Assembly (NCBI GenBank): GCA_049568075.1
Contig: CP144911.1
Strand: one strand, 5' to 3'
Origin: Gottfriedia sp049568075
GTDB lineage: Bacteria; Bacillota; Bacilli; Bacillales; Bacillaceae_G
DNA length: 64,000 bases
Shown here: one piece after another, positions 49,090-58,031 of the stretch
Numbering within the stretch: the stretch's first letter is position 1
Layout of the letters: the number at the start of each line of letters is the position of its first letter
The notes under the pieces: generated by a model
The model's input: only the letters and a program-made list of their open reading frames with translations
What the model was told of the DNA's origin: nothing
Databases searched by the model: none
Translations under genes and position numbers: made by a program

Positions 49090-50307
49090 TTATGACTTCA
49101 CTGCCTCAACTGTAACTTCTTCAAATGGCCAAGCTGGAAGCATTTTTCTTAACACTTTATCTTCTCTATAACCAAGGTCATATTCAGCTTGCATAATTGT
49201 GTGAATTTCTCTTGTTCCTTCGTAAATAACAGGTGCTTTTGAGTTTCTTAAATAGCGTTCTACTGGGAATTCGTTTGAGAATCCGTATGCACCGTGAATT
49301 TGAACTGCATCATTTGCTGCTTCATTTGCGGCATTACAAGAGATCCATTTTGCTAGAGACGTTTCTCTAGTGTTACGTTTTCCATTATTTTTTAACCAAC
49401 CAGCCTTATAAACTAATAGACGTGAGATTTCAAGGTTTGATGACATTTTCGCGATCATTTGTTGTACTAATTGATGTTTTCCAATTTCTTTTCCAAATGT
49501 TTTTCGCTCATTACAGTATTTTACGCTTGCTTCAAGTGATGCTTGAATTAATCCACAAGCACCAGCTGCAACTGTGAATCGTCCGTTATCAAGCGCAGAC
49601 ATTGCAATTTTAAACCCTTCACCTTCGAAACCTAGTAAGTTTTCAGCCGGGACTCTTACATCATCTAAAAATACTTCACCAGTATTCCCTGCTCTAATAC
49701 CCATTTTTCCTTTGATCGCTTTTGTGGAAACGCCTTCAAAAGTCCGTTCTACGATAAAGCAAGAAATTCCATGGTGCTTTAAGTCATGATTTGTTTTCGC
49801 AAAAATTAAGAAATGGTCCGCTACATCACATAAAGAAATCCATGTTTTTGATCCGTTTATGATGTAACTATCTCCATCTTTTACAGCTGTTGTTGCCATT
49901 GCTACTACATCTGATCCTGCATTTGGCTCTGTTAATCCAAACGCACCAATTTTCTTACCTTGCGCTTGAGGAACAAGAAACTTTTTCTTTTGTTCTTCAG
50001 TTCCCCATTGTAGTAATGTCATACTATTTAAACCAGTATGTACTGAAACAGCAGTACGGAAAGCAGTGTCTCCTCGCTCTAATTCCTCACATACAATCGC
50101 TAATGTGTTATAATCCATTCCTACTCCACCGTATTGTTCTGGAATACATACTCCCATTAGTTGTAAATCTGCAAGTCGTTTTAGAATATTCGCTTCAAAA
50201 TGTCCTTTTTCATCCCATTCTTTTATAAATGGGATAATTTCTCTGTCTACAAATGACCTGACTACTTTCCTTACACTAATTTGTTCCTCAGATAATGAAA
50301 AATCCAT
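49090..50307 (-). CDS. Acyl-CoA dehydrogenase, glutaryl-CoA dehydrogenase-like
   Basis: The 405-aa flavoprotein has the acyl-CoA dehydrogenase signatures GLTEPNAGSDVVAM and QIHGAYGFSNEFPVERYLRN. The catalytic Glu is in YEGTREIH near residue 377. RGDTAFRTAVSVHTGL carries an Arg in the place used by glutaryl-CoA dehydrogenase to hold the distal carboxylate (human GRDSGYRSAMSV pattern). It would oxidise and decarboxylate glutaryl-CoA to crotonyl-CoA. The neighbouring CoA-transferase and aminovalerate-type genes agree. A short-chain acyl-CoA substrate is the alternative. GGAGG precedes ATG 50307. Last gene of the operon. Confidence 0.82.
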   Translation of the reverse strand: MDFSLSEEQISVRKVVRSFVDREIIPFIKEWDEKGHFEANILKRLADLQLMGVCIPEQYGGVGMDYNTLAIVCEELERGDTAFRTAVSVHTGLNSMTLLQWGTEEQKKKFLVPQAQGKKIGAFGLTEPNAGSDVVAMATTAVKDGDSYIINGSKTWISLCDVADHFLIFAKTNHDLKHHGISCFIVERTFEGVSTKAIKGKMGIRAGNTGEVFLDDVRVPAENLLGFEGEGFKIAMSALDNGRFTVAAGACGLIQASLEASVKYCNERKTFGKEIGKHQLVQQMIAKMSSNLEISRLLVYKAGWLKNNGKRNTRETSLAKWISCNAANEAANDAVQIHGAYGFSNEFPVERYLRNSKAPVIYEGTREIHTIMQAEYDLGYREDKVLRKMLPAWPFEEVTVEAVKS

Positions 50308-50320
50308 TTTTATTTCCTCC

Positions 50321-51505
50321 TTAAATTGTTTTATTTCGTTTCATATCTTCTATTTCAATTCGAGAATACCCTAGTTTAGTTACTATTTCTTCTGTATGCT
50401 CACCATGTAAAGGCGGGTGTCTTAATACTTCAATTGGTGTTTTTGATAATTTTAACGGTGATCCGACTAATTTTAGATCCTTTATATAAGGATGGTTTAC
50501 TTCCAACACCATTTCTCTCGATTTAGCTTGTTCAGACTGTAGGGCTTCACTCACATTATTTATTGGGCCATTTGGAATCCCTATTTGATCTAATAATTGT
50601 TTCCACTCATTTTTACTTTTCAACTTCAACTTATTTTGAATTAATTGCTCTATTTGTTTTCTATGCTGTAAACGGCCCGTATTTGTCTCAAATTTTTCAT
50701 CCATTAAGTCTGGTTCATCAATTAGTAATGTAAACCTTTTAAATTGTTCATCATTACCTACCGCAACGACTAATTCACCGTCACTTGCAGTAAAGACTTG
50801 ATATGGAACGATATTTGGGTGTTGATTTCCCATTCGTTCAGGTACAATTCTACTACATAAATAATTACTAGCTACATTTACTAAAGCAGCTAGCTGAGAG
50901 TCAAACAATGAAATATCGATTTCCTGACCTTCTCCTGTACGATCTCGATTCTGAAGTGAAGCAAGAATCCCAATACATGTAAATAGACCAGTTAAAACAT
51001 CCGAAATGGCTACACCTACTTTTGTTGGCTCTGCCTCTTTCTCTCCAGTAATGCTCATTAATCCAGACATCGCTTGGATGATATAATCATATCCTGGTAA
51101 ACTTGAATTCGGTCCTTCACTACCAAACCCACTAATGGACGCTAGTATTATGTCTTCCTTTATTTTTTTCAAATCCTCATACCCAAAACCTAGCTTTGTC
51201 ATTGTTCCAGGTTTGAAATTTTGAACAACTACATCTGCCTCTGAAACTAGCTTTTTTAAAATTTCTTTACCTTGCTCACTTTTTAAGTTTAGTGTTATGC
51301 CTTTTTTATTGCGGTTTGCACATAAATAATAAGCGCTTTCACCTTCAACGAAAGGTGGCCCCCATCCCCTAGTTTCATCGCCATTATTTATACTTTCTAC
51401 TTTTATAATCTCTGCTCCTAAATCCCCAAGGATCATCGTACAAAAGGGTCCGGCTAGTACTCTTGTTAAATCAATGATTTTTATTCCATGTAATGCACCT
51501 GGCAA
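50321..51505 (-). CDS. CaiB/BaiF-type CoA-transferase
   Basis: I start at TTG 51505, five bases after AGAGGTGG (394 aa); a longer frame to 51556 lacks a site. LHGIKIIDLTRVLAGPFCTM is the standard family III opening. GYDYIIQAMSGLMSITGEKE and VGVAISDVLTG contain the catalytic Asp that forms the acyl-CoA anhydride. It should move CoA from succinyl-CoA or similar to glutarate, as C7orf10/SUGCT does, because its neighbour is a glutaryl-CoA-dehydrogenase-like gene. The stop lies 13 bp before that gene. Confidence 0.82.
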   Translation of the reverse strand: MPGALHGIKIIDLTRVLAGPFCTMILGDLGAEIIKVESINNGDETRGWGPPFVEGESAYYLCANRNKKGITLNLKSEQGKEILKKLVSEADVVVQNFKPGTMTKLGFGYEDLKKIKEDIILASISGFGSEGPNSSLPGYDYIIQAMSGLMSITGEKEAEPTKVGVAISDVLTGLFTCIGILASLQNRDRTGEGQEIDISLFDSQLAALVNVASNYLCSRIVPERMGNQHPNIVPYQVFTASDGELVVAVGNDEQFKRFTLLIDEPDLMDEKFETNTGRLQHRKQIEQLIQNKLKLKSKNEWKQLLDQIGIPNGPINNVSEALQSEQAKSREMVLEVNHPYIKDLKLVGSPLKLSKTPIEVLRHPPLHGEHTEEIVTKLGYSRIEIEDMKRNKTI

Positions 51506-51532
51506 TTTTTCCACCTCTATTAATCTAGTTAA

Positions 51533-51586
51533 TAAGCCAGTAAAACGATCAATCACAATAGTTGAATTGAATGTTTAACTGGCTTA
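51533..51586 (-). promoter_or_regulatory. Intercistronic hairpin
   Basis: AAGCCAGT and ACTGGCTT pair across 36 bases between the semialdehyde dehydrogenase and CoA-transferase genes. No clear T run follows, so processing or attenuation is possible. Confidence 0.4.
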
Positions 51587-51616
51587 CAACTGCGCTTTGT
51601 ATTAACAGTAGATTTA

Positions 51617-53074
51617 TTAAATGTCTAACCCAATTGAAATATATTTAACTTCTAAAAATTCTTCAATTCCAAAATGACCGCCTTCTCTCCCAAGACCACT
51701 CTCTTTATAACCGCCAAATGGAACTTGTACAGCAGAAGGTGTACCATCGTTTAGTCCAATAATTCCGTACTCAAGTGCTTCTGTAACACGGAACGAACGA
51801 CTTAAGTTTTCCGTATAAACATATGCAGCAAGACCGTAATTTGAATTATTTGCTCTCTCAATTACTTCTTGTTCAGTTTTAAAAGTAGTAATTGGTGCAA
51901 GTGGACCAAATATTTCTTCCTTCATACATGCCATTTCATCCGTAATACCCGTTAAAATAGTTGGTGCATAATAATATCCATTTTCCTCTGAAGGTTTATT
52001 CCCACTATATACGATTTTTCCACCATTATTAGTAGCATCTTCAACTAGCGTTTTTACCTTTTCTAAAGCTGCATCATCAATTAGTGGACCAACGTCAATT
52101 CCTTCTTCTAAACCGTTACCCACTTTTAATTTTTCTAGCTCTTTTGTAAATAACGCTGTAAATTCTTCAGCTACACTTTCCTGTACATAAATACGATTTG
52201 TACAAATACAAGTTTGACCCGCATTGCGGAATTTTGACTGAACTAAGCCAACCGCTGCTTTTGATAAATTAGCATCATCCATGACAATAAATGGTGCATT
52301 TCCACCAAGCTCTAGTGAAACCTTTTTAACATTCTCTGCTGCTCCTACCATTAGCTTTTTGCCAACTTCAGTAGAGCCAGTGAATGTAATCTTTGTTACT
52401 CTTGGATCTTTTAGCCATACATCGCCAATTTCAGAAGACTTACCAGTAACGACATTAATTACACCTTTTGGAATTCCCGCTTCATGAGCAAGCTCCGCAA
52501 GTTTTAATGCTGTTAAAGGTGTTTGAGTAGCCGGCTTAATAACCGTTGTACAACCAGCTGCAAGTGCAGGAGCAACTTTTCTTGTAATCATAGCTGCCGG
52601 GAAATTCCAAGGAGTAATTGCTGCTACAACTCCTACAGGTTCTTTCCTAATTAGAATTCGTTTATTAGGTTGTGATGCAGGAATTGTTTCTCCATATACA
52701 CGTTTACCTTCTTCTGCATACCAAGAAATAAAACCATTTGCATAAACAGTTTCACCTAATGCTTCTTTTAATGGTTTACCTTGCTCAATTGTCATTAATT
52801 TAGCAATTTCTTCTTTCTTTTCGTCAATCAGACGATACCAATTCATTAATAAATGGTATCTTTCTTCTGCTGTCTTTTTCGACCAAGTTTTAAATGCTGT
52901 ATGAGCAGCATCAACAGCTAATTTTGCTTCATATGTACCACCCGTTGGAATTGCACCTACAACTGCACCAGTTGCAGGATTTGTAACCTTCGTATAATAT
53001 TCATGATCGTTCCCAACCCAAGTACCATCTATATACATTGGGTAGACTTCATATTTCTCTTTAATTTGGCTCAT
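51617..53074 (-). CDS. gabD: Succinate/glutarate-semialdehyde dehydrogenase
   Basis: The 485-aa NAD(P)-dependent enzyme shows ITPWNFPAAMITRKVAPALA, FTGSTEVGK, the catalytic Glu in LELGGNAPFIVMDDA and the catalytic Cys in FRNAGQTCICTNRIYV (near 288), with the GabD-specific NDGTPSAVQVPFGGYKESGL end. It oxidises succinate semialdehyde to succinate; DavD-type relatives take glutarate semialdehyde to glutarate, which suits this operon. Its ATG overlaps the gabT stop by four bases (ATGA), with GGAGGTAAACTC as site. Confidence 0.9.
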   Translation of the reverse strand: MSQIKEKYEVYPMYIDGTWVGNDHEYYTKVTNPATGAVVGAIPTGGTYEAKLAVDAAHTAFKTWSKKTAEERYHLLMNWYRLIDEKKEEIAKLMTIEQGKPLKEALGETVYANGFISWYAEEGKRVYGETIPASQPNKRILIRKEPVGVVAAITPWNFPAAMITRKVAPALAAGCTTVIKPATQTPLTALKLAELAHEAGIPKGVINVVTGKSSEIGDVWLKDPRVTKITFTGSTEVGKKLMVGAAENVKKVSLELGGNAPFIVMDDANLSKAAVGLVQSKFRNAGQTCICTNRIYVQESVAEEFTALFTKELEKLKVGNGLEEGIDVGPLIDDAALEKVKTLVEDATNNGGKIVYSGNKPSEENGYYYAPTILTGITDEMACMKEEIFGPLAPITTFKTEQEVIERANNSNYGLAAYVYTENLSRSFRVTEALEYGIIGLNDGTPSAVQVPFGGYKESGLGREGGHFGIEEFLEVKYISIGLDI

Positions 53075-54441
53075 GAGTTTACCTCCAATTGTAATTCTGG
53101 TAGTAATACAGCTTCAATTGACTCCCTTAAAATATCTAGTCCCTCTTCAAGCTGTTCATCTGTAATCGTTAGTGGCATTAACAAACGAATAACATTGCCA
53201 AAGATACCCGCGCTTAACAACATTAACCCTCTATTGTTAGCTTCTTTTACAATCTTTCCAACTGTCACTTTATCTGGTGTTTTATCTTTCTTATTTGTTA
53301 CAATCTCCATTGCACACATTGCGCCAATTCCGCGAATATCACCTATTTGTTCAAACTGTTTAGCCCACTCATGCATTTTCTCATTAACTTTTTCGCCGAT
53401 TACGACAGCTCGCTCATTTAATTCTTCTTCCTCAATGATATCGAGTACTGCTAATGCTGCACGACATCCAAGTGGACTTCCAGAGTATGTTCCACCTATT
53501 TCTCCGGCATCAGAAGCTTCCATAATTTCTTTTCTACCGATAACACCACTAATAGGTACTCCTGCACCCATTGATTTTGAAATTGTCATTAAATCAGGCT
53601 CAACTCCAAAGTGCTCAATTGCAAAATATTTACCTGTTCTAGCAAAACCAGTTTGAATCTCATCTGCTACAAATAATATTCCATATTGCGTACAGATTTC
53701 TCTGACCCTTTTTACAAAATCAAGATCAGGAACAATAAAGCCACCTTCACCTTGGATTGGTTCCATTACGACTGCAGCAATTGTTTCTGGTGCAACCTCT
53801 GCAATCAAAAACTGTTCAAATTGTTCAATGATAAATTTACTATATTCTTTTTCATCCATTTGATCTGGACGACGGTAAACATATGGATATGGTGCTTTAT
53901 ATACTTCAGGAGCAAATGGTCCAAATCCATATTTGTATGGCTTAACTTTACTTGTCATCGTCATTGTCATTAATGTTCGACCATGGAATCCTCTAGTAAA
54001 AGAAATGATTCCTTGACGCTTTGTATACTTTCTAGCAATTTTCACTGCATTTTCAACAGCTTCTGCGCCACTATTAAAAAATGCTACTTGTTTTTCAAAA
54101 CTTCCAGGTGAAAGATCTGCTAATCTTTCTGCAAGCTGAATATAAGATTCATACATCATGACATTAAAGCCTGTGTGAATATAATCACCAGCCTGAGCTT
54201 GAAGCGCCCTTACTACTCTAGGATGAGAATGGCCCACATTTATTGTTCCAATTGCACCTGCAAAGTCAATAAACGTATTACCATCAATATCCTCAACTAA
54301 TGCACCCTTTGCTTTTTTTACAAATGCTGCACTATTATTACTAATCCCTTTTGGAACCACTTTATTTCTTCTAGCAACCAACTCTTGTGATTTTGGTCCT
54401 GGAATTGAAGTTTGGATTTTAACGAATTTTCGATCTGCCAT
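53071..54441 (-). CDS. gabT: 4-Aminobutyrate/5-aminovalerate aminotransferase
   Basis: The 456-aa class III PLP enzyme has AFFNSGAEAVENAVKIARKY, RGFHGRTLM, EPIQGEGGFIVP, ADEIQTGFARTGK and the Schiff-base Lys in MTISKSMGAGVPISG. It transfers the amino group of GABA (or 5-aminovalerate) to 2-oxoglutarate. In the pathway proposed here it follows PatD. It is coupled to gabD. A repeat element (copy e) and a hairpin lie between it and patA. GGATGG precedes ATG 54441. Confidence 0.9.
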   Translation of the reverse strand: MADRKFVKIQTSIPGPKSQELVARRNKVVPKGISNNSAAFVKKAKGALVEDIDGNTFIDFAGAIGTINVGHSHPRVVRALQAQAGDYIHTGFNVMMYESYIQLAERLADLSPGSFEKQVAFFNSGAEAVENAVKIARKYTKRQGIISFTRGFHGRTLMTMTMTSKVKPYKYGFGPFAPEVYKAPYPYVYRRPDQMDEKEYSKFIIEQFEQFLIAEVAPETIAAVVMEPIQGEGGFIVPDLDFVKRVREICTQYGILFVADEIQTGFARTGKYFAIEHFGVEPDLMTISKSMGAGVPISGVIGRKEIMEASDAGEIGGTYSGSPLGCRAALAVLDIIEEEELNERAVVIGEKVNEKMHEWAKQFEQIGDIRGIGAMCAMEIVTNKKDKTPDKVTVGKIVKEANNRGLMLLSAGIFGNVIRLLMPLTITDEQLEEGLDILRESIEAVLLPELQLEVNS

Positions 54442-54504
54442 AATTGCACCATCCTATCTATAATGATTTTTAAGTCGATTAACACAGTTCTAAGAATCTG
54501 ATTT

Positions 54505-54629
54505 CAGACTGATTGAAAACGCTTGTCTTTCTAGGCGCGAAGCCTGAGGAGGAGCGGAGTTACCCTAAACGGTAATGAGCACCGTAGCAGGCGAAGCAAC
54601 GAAGAAAGCGAGCGTTTTTCAACAGTCTG
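54505..54629 (+). repeat. Terminator-linked repeat, copy e (full long form)
   Basis: CAGACTG and CAGTCTG bracket 111 bp whose ends are complementary (AAAACGCTTGTCTTTCT with the GAAGAAAGCGAGCGTTTT side). The centre has AGGCGCGAAGCCT and CCCTAAACGGTAATGAGC. Copy d holds the same blocks inverted. It lies between the patA and gabT genes. Confidence 0.75.
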
Positions 54630-54630
54630 A

Positions 54631-54660
54631 GCATGTCATGATTATCGGTCATGACATGCT
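54631..54660 (-). terminator. Hairpin past patA
   Basis: GCATGTCATGA and TCATGACATGC pair with a seven-base loop, directly between the patA stop and repeat copy e. The T run is poor, so read-through into gabT is likely. Confidence 0.5.
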
Positions 54661-54667
54661 GAAAATC

Positions 54668-56038
54668 TTAAACTTCAATAGTAGATAAAATTTCTTTAAA
54701 TGCACTTACTACAGTATCAACTTCTTCATAGCTAATTTTTAAAGAAGGCTCGATACGAATTGTTTTTGAGTTAATTAATGTACCAGCAACTAGGATCCCT
54801 TTATCAAACATTCCCTTAGAAACTTCATAGCCAATTTCATCTTGATGGAACTCGATTCCAATCATTAAACCTTGACCACGAATTTCTAAAACTTTGTCTT
54901 CATGTCCTTTTGCTGCTTCTTTTAATTGATCTAAGAAGTAAGCCCCAACTACTTCTGCTCTTTCAGGTAATTTTTCTTCAAGAAGCACACTGATTGTAGC
55001 AATAGCAGCTGCACATGCTAATGGATTTCCACCAAATGTTGTTGTATGCATAAATGGATTTGGGAACCAGCTTTTGAAAACTTCTTCTTTTGCAACTACT
55101 GCTCCAGCTGGCATAACTCCGCCACCGAATGCTTTCGCAAGACAAATAATGTCTGGAACCACTTCATATAAATCAGCAGCAAACATTTTACCAGTACGTC
55201 CCATACCTGTTTGAACTTCGTCAAAAATTAATAGAGCTCCGTACTCATCACATAATTCACGAACTTCTTTTAAGTAGTTTGGAGGAGGAAGAATAATTCC
55301 ACCTTCACCTTGAATTGGCTCAAGTATAACTGCTGCAACATCTTCGCCTACTAAAGAGCAAGTTTCAAATGTTTTTCTCATCATATCAATGTCACCAAAT
55401 GGAACATGGCGGAATCCAGGAATTAACGGTAAAAATGGTTTACGGAACATACCTTTTGCAGTACCAGATAAAGAACCTAAGCTTTTTCCGTGGAATGCAC
55501 GTGTAGTTGAAATAAATGTACTGCGCTCACTATACATTTTTGCAAGCTTTAATGCTGCTTCTACGCTTTCAGTACCACTATTTGTAAAGAATGAGTATTT
55601 TAAATCACCAGGTGTAATATCTGCTAAAATTTTAGCAAGCATTGCACGTAATGGATCTAATAAATCTTGGCTATGAAGTGCCTGTCTTTTTAACTGATCT
55701 GTAACAGCTTTGATAACTTTTGGATGACGGTGACCAACATTATAAATTCCAAATCCGCCTAAACAGTCAATATACTCTTTACCATTTACGTCTTTAAAGC
55801 ATGAGCCGCTATCAGACCATTCAACAGATGCAAATTGACCGCCTTCTGTAACCGTTTTGCGGTAAGCAAGGAAACCTGGATTTACATGTTCTCTAAAACC
55901 ATCAACTGTTTCCTTAGTGATCCACGCAGCGTCTTCTTCTGTAACAGTCTCTTTTTCTATTAAACTTAAAACCTTATTAATGTACTCGGTTACATTTTTT
56001 TCTTCACTTTTTAATTCGTTTTTTAAATTGATACTCAT
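54668..56038 (-). CDS. patA: Putrescine/cadaverine aminotransferase
   Basis: From ATG 56038 (TAGGAGTG upstream) the protein has 456 aa, the length of Escherichia coli PatA/YgjG. Near-identical blocks include EHVNPGFLAYRKTVTEGGQF, DCLGGFGIYNVGHRHPKVI, HSQDLLDPLRAMLAKIL, YSFFTNSGTESVEAALKLAK and LAKAFGGGVMPAGAVVAKEE (Schiff-base Lys). PatA transaminates putrescine and cadaverine to the aminoaldehydes. The frame extends upstream to 56125 but without a site. It is second in the sigma-54 operon after patD. Confidence 0.9.
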   Translation of the reverse strand: MSINLKNELKSEEKNVTEYINKVLSLIEKETVTEEDAAWITKETVDGFREHVNPGFLAYRKTVTEGGQFASVEWSDSGSCFKDVNGKEYIDCLGGFGIYNVGHRHPKVIKAVTDQLKRQALHSQDLLDPLRAMLAKILADITPGDLKYSFFTNSGTESVEAALKLAKMYSERSTFISTTRAFHGKSLGSLSGTAKGMFRKPFLPLIPGFRHVPFGDIDMMRKTFETCSLVGEDVAAVILEPIQGEGGIILPPPNYLKEVRELCDEYGALLIFDEVQTGMGRTGKMFAADLYEVVPDIICLAKAFGGGVMPAGAVVAKEEVFKSWFPNPFMHTTTFGGNPLACAAAIATISVLLEEKLPERAEVVGAYFLDQLKEAAKGHEDKVLEIRGQGLMIGIEFHQDEIGYEVSKGMFDKGILVAGTLINSKTIRIEPSLKISYEEVDTVVSAFKEILSTIEV

Positions 56039-56109
56039 TTTGTTCACTCCTATAGTCGTTTTATCTATTTTTATCTTTCCTATATGTCTCTTCTTAAAAC
56101 TGCCTAAAA

Positions 56110-57603
56110 TTATTCTGCAAACCATCCAATTGGTTCAACTTGTAAGTTAATGTTAATTTGTTTAATTTCTTGGAATTCTTCTAGTCCAAATGTACCTAGG
56201 CTACGCCCTACACCGCTTTGTTTGTAGCCGCCCCAAGGTGCTTCATTGTATGTTGGGTGGTATGAGTTAATCCAAGTAATGCCTGAACGTAGCTTTTTAA
56301 TTACCCTTAAAGCTTTCGCTCCGTCTTTACTAAAGACAGCACCCGCTAAACCGTATACAGTGCCATTTGCAAGTTTTAACGCTTCTTCTTCAGATTTAAA
56401 CTTTTGAATACATACGACTGGACCAAAAATTTCTTCTTGGACAATGCGCATATTTTGTTCAACATCTGCAAAAACAGTTGGTTCAACAAAATAACCTTTT
56501 TCCAAACCATTTTTTTCGATTCGATTTCCACCACAAGCAAGTCTCGCGCCTTCTTCTTTACCTATTTGTATATAGCTTAAAACTTTTTCTAAATGCTCTT
56601 TACTAACTAGAGGCCCCATTTCTATTTCAGCTACATCCCCAGGACCTACTTTTATTTTCTCGGCACGTTCTACAAATCGCTCTACGAAGCGATCATAAAT
56701 TGATTCTTCGACTAAAATTCTTGATCCAGCCGAACAAACTTGACCTGAACCTGCATAAATCCCAAATAGAGCATAATCGACAGCCGTTTCAAAATCTGCA
56801 TCTGCAAAAATGATATTCGGAGATTTTCCACCAAGCTCCAGTGATACTTTTTTCATCGTATCTGCCGCTGTTTTCATGATATGTTTGCCTGTTTTTGTTC
56901 CACCTGTGAATGAAACCATATCAACATCAGGGTTGGCAGCGATTTCATTTCCAACTACTGGACCAGCACCCATAACCATGTTTGCTACACCTTGTGGAAG
57001 ACCAACCTCTTCAAAAATTTCAAATAATTTCTTTGGAGTCACTGGTGTTACCTCAGAAGGTTTGAAAACAATTGTATTACCTGCCGCTAGTGCTGGAGCA
57101 ATTTTCCATACACTCATTAATAATGGATAGTTCCAAGGAACAATTAATCCACATACTCCAATTGGTTCGCGAACAACCATAGCCTGCATAGGATCTGCTA
57201 CATGGTAAGTAAAACCATCTGGCTTTGTAATTAATCCTGCATAATAACGGAAACAAGCTGCTGCATCGGCTACATCAAAACCCGCCTCACGATTTGTTTT
57301 TCCATTATCTAATGTTTCAAGTTTAGTTAGTTCTTCTTGGTACTCTTCTATTTTGTCTGCAATTTTAAATAAGTAAGTTGCTCTTTCTTGAGCAGATAAA
57401 TCAGACCATCTTCCATCATTGAATGCTTTACGCGCAACATCAATTGCTTCTTTCGCATCTTCAACCGTTCCTTCAGGAGCATATGCAATGACTTCTCCAT
57501 TTGCTGGGTTAATAACAGGGCGTTTCTCATGATTGCTAGAATCTTTCCATTCGCCATTAATAAACATCTTTAAATCAATTGTTTTAAATTGAACATCGAC
57601 CAT
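56110..57603 (-). CDS. patD: Aminoaldehyde dehydrogenase (PatD-like)
   Basis: The 497-aa aldehyde dehydrogenase has IVPWNYPLLMSVWKIAPALA, FTGGTKTGKHIM, Glu in SLELGGKSPNIIFADAD, and Cys in GIYAGSGQVCSAGSRILVEE near residue 296. WINSYHPTYNEAPWGGYKQS is the betaine/aminobutyraldehyde dehydrogenase-type substrate loop. It would oxidise 4-aminobutanal to GABA and 5-aminopentanal to 5-aminovalerate. It leads the operon, behind a sigma-54 promoter 42-57 bp upstream of ATG 57603. GGAGGG is the ribosome site. Confidence 0.85.
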   Translation of the reverse strand: MVDVQFKTIDLKMFINGEWKDSSNHEKRPVINPANGEVIAYAPEGTVEDAKEAIDVARKAFNDGRWSDLSAQERATYLFKIADKIEEYQEELTKLETLDNGKTNREAGFDVADAAACFRYYAGLITKPDGFTYHVADPMQAMVVREPIGVCGLIVPWNYPLLMSVWKIAPALAAGNTIVFKPSEVTPVTPKKLFEIFEEVGLPQGVANMVMGAGPVVGNEIAANPDVDMVSFTGGTKTGKHIMKTAADTMKKVSLELGGKSPNIIFADADFETAVDYALFGIYAGSGQVCSAGSRILVEESIYDRFVERFVERAEKIKVGPGDVAEIEMGPLVSKEHLEKVLSYIQIGKEEGARLACGGNRIEKNGLEKGYFVEPTVFADVEQNMRIVQEEIFGPVVCIQKFKSEEEALKLANGTVYGLAGAVFSKDGAKALRVIKKLRSGITWINSYHPTYNEAPWGGYKQSGVGRSLGTFGLEEFQEIKQININLQVEPIGWFAE

Positions 57604-57644
57604 TGTATATAAACCCTCCTTAAATTCTTAACAATTTAATATTT

Positions 57645-57660
57645 TGCAAGAACCGTGCCA
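57645..57660 (-). promoter_or_regulatory. Sigma-54 promoter of patD
   Basis: On the minus strand TGGCAC-GGTTC-TTGCA is a perfect -24/-12 element, 42 bp before patD. Confidence 0.88.
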
Positions 57661-57720
57661 ACTTTAATACACCTAATTTATAAAGGTTTTACTTCAATAA
57701 CCTGTACATTATTATTCAAT

Positions 57721-57750
57721 TTTGCATAACACTATTACACTTTGCATAAT
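57721..57750 (-). promoter_or_regulatory. Candidate activator sites for patD
   Basis: TTTGCATAA occurs twice, 20 bp apart (57721 and 57741), about 65-90 bp upstream of the sigma-54 promoter. Related TTTTGCATTA occurs upstream of the glutamate dehydrogenase gene. Confidence 0.5.
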
Positions 57751-57866
57751 CTTTGAAAATCGTAAAAAATCTACGATCATTAAACGTTTTTAAAACTATT
57801 TCTGTAAAACGACATATTAAGAAAATTCATTGCATAGGCTAGAACACCATGAAAGGAGGAATTATT

Positions 57867-58001
57867 ATGTTGCTTGCAGGAACTTGCATTGCGGTTGGAC
57901 TCATCATCATATTCATGGCATTTAGTCTCTCGAAGGACCAAGTTAGTATGACTGAAGTAATTAATAGTAATGTTGAAAATATAGGGGATTTAGAGAAATA
58001 A
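57867..58001 (+). CDS. Small single-helix membrane protein
   Basis: AAAGGAGG eight bases before ATG 57867 opens a 44-codon frame. The product has an N-terminal helix (LLAGTCIAVGLIIIFMAFSL) and an acidic tail (MTEVINSNVENIGDLEK). It is transcribed divergently from patD and convergent to the sigma-54 activator, with a shared terminator. I do not recognise it. It could be an accessory of the diamine system or unrelated. Confidence 0.6.
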   Translation: MLLAGTCIAVGLIIIFMAFSLSKDQVSMTEVINSNVENIGDLEK

Positions 58002-58031
58002 AAAAAACGCACCCTGTGCGTTTTTTTTATT
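58001..58031. terminator. Bidirectional terminator
   Basis: AAAAAAACGCAC and GTGCGTTTTTTTT pair around CCT, serving the small gene and the regulator gene. Confidence 0.8.

Noticed and set aside
53003..53656. 217-codon frame antisense to gabT/gabD
   Set aside because: Shadow frame; the aminotransferase motifs on the other strand are unambiguous.
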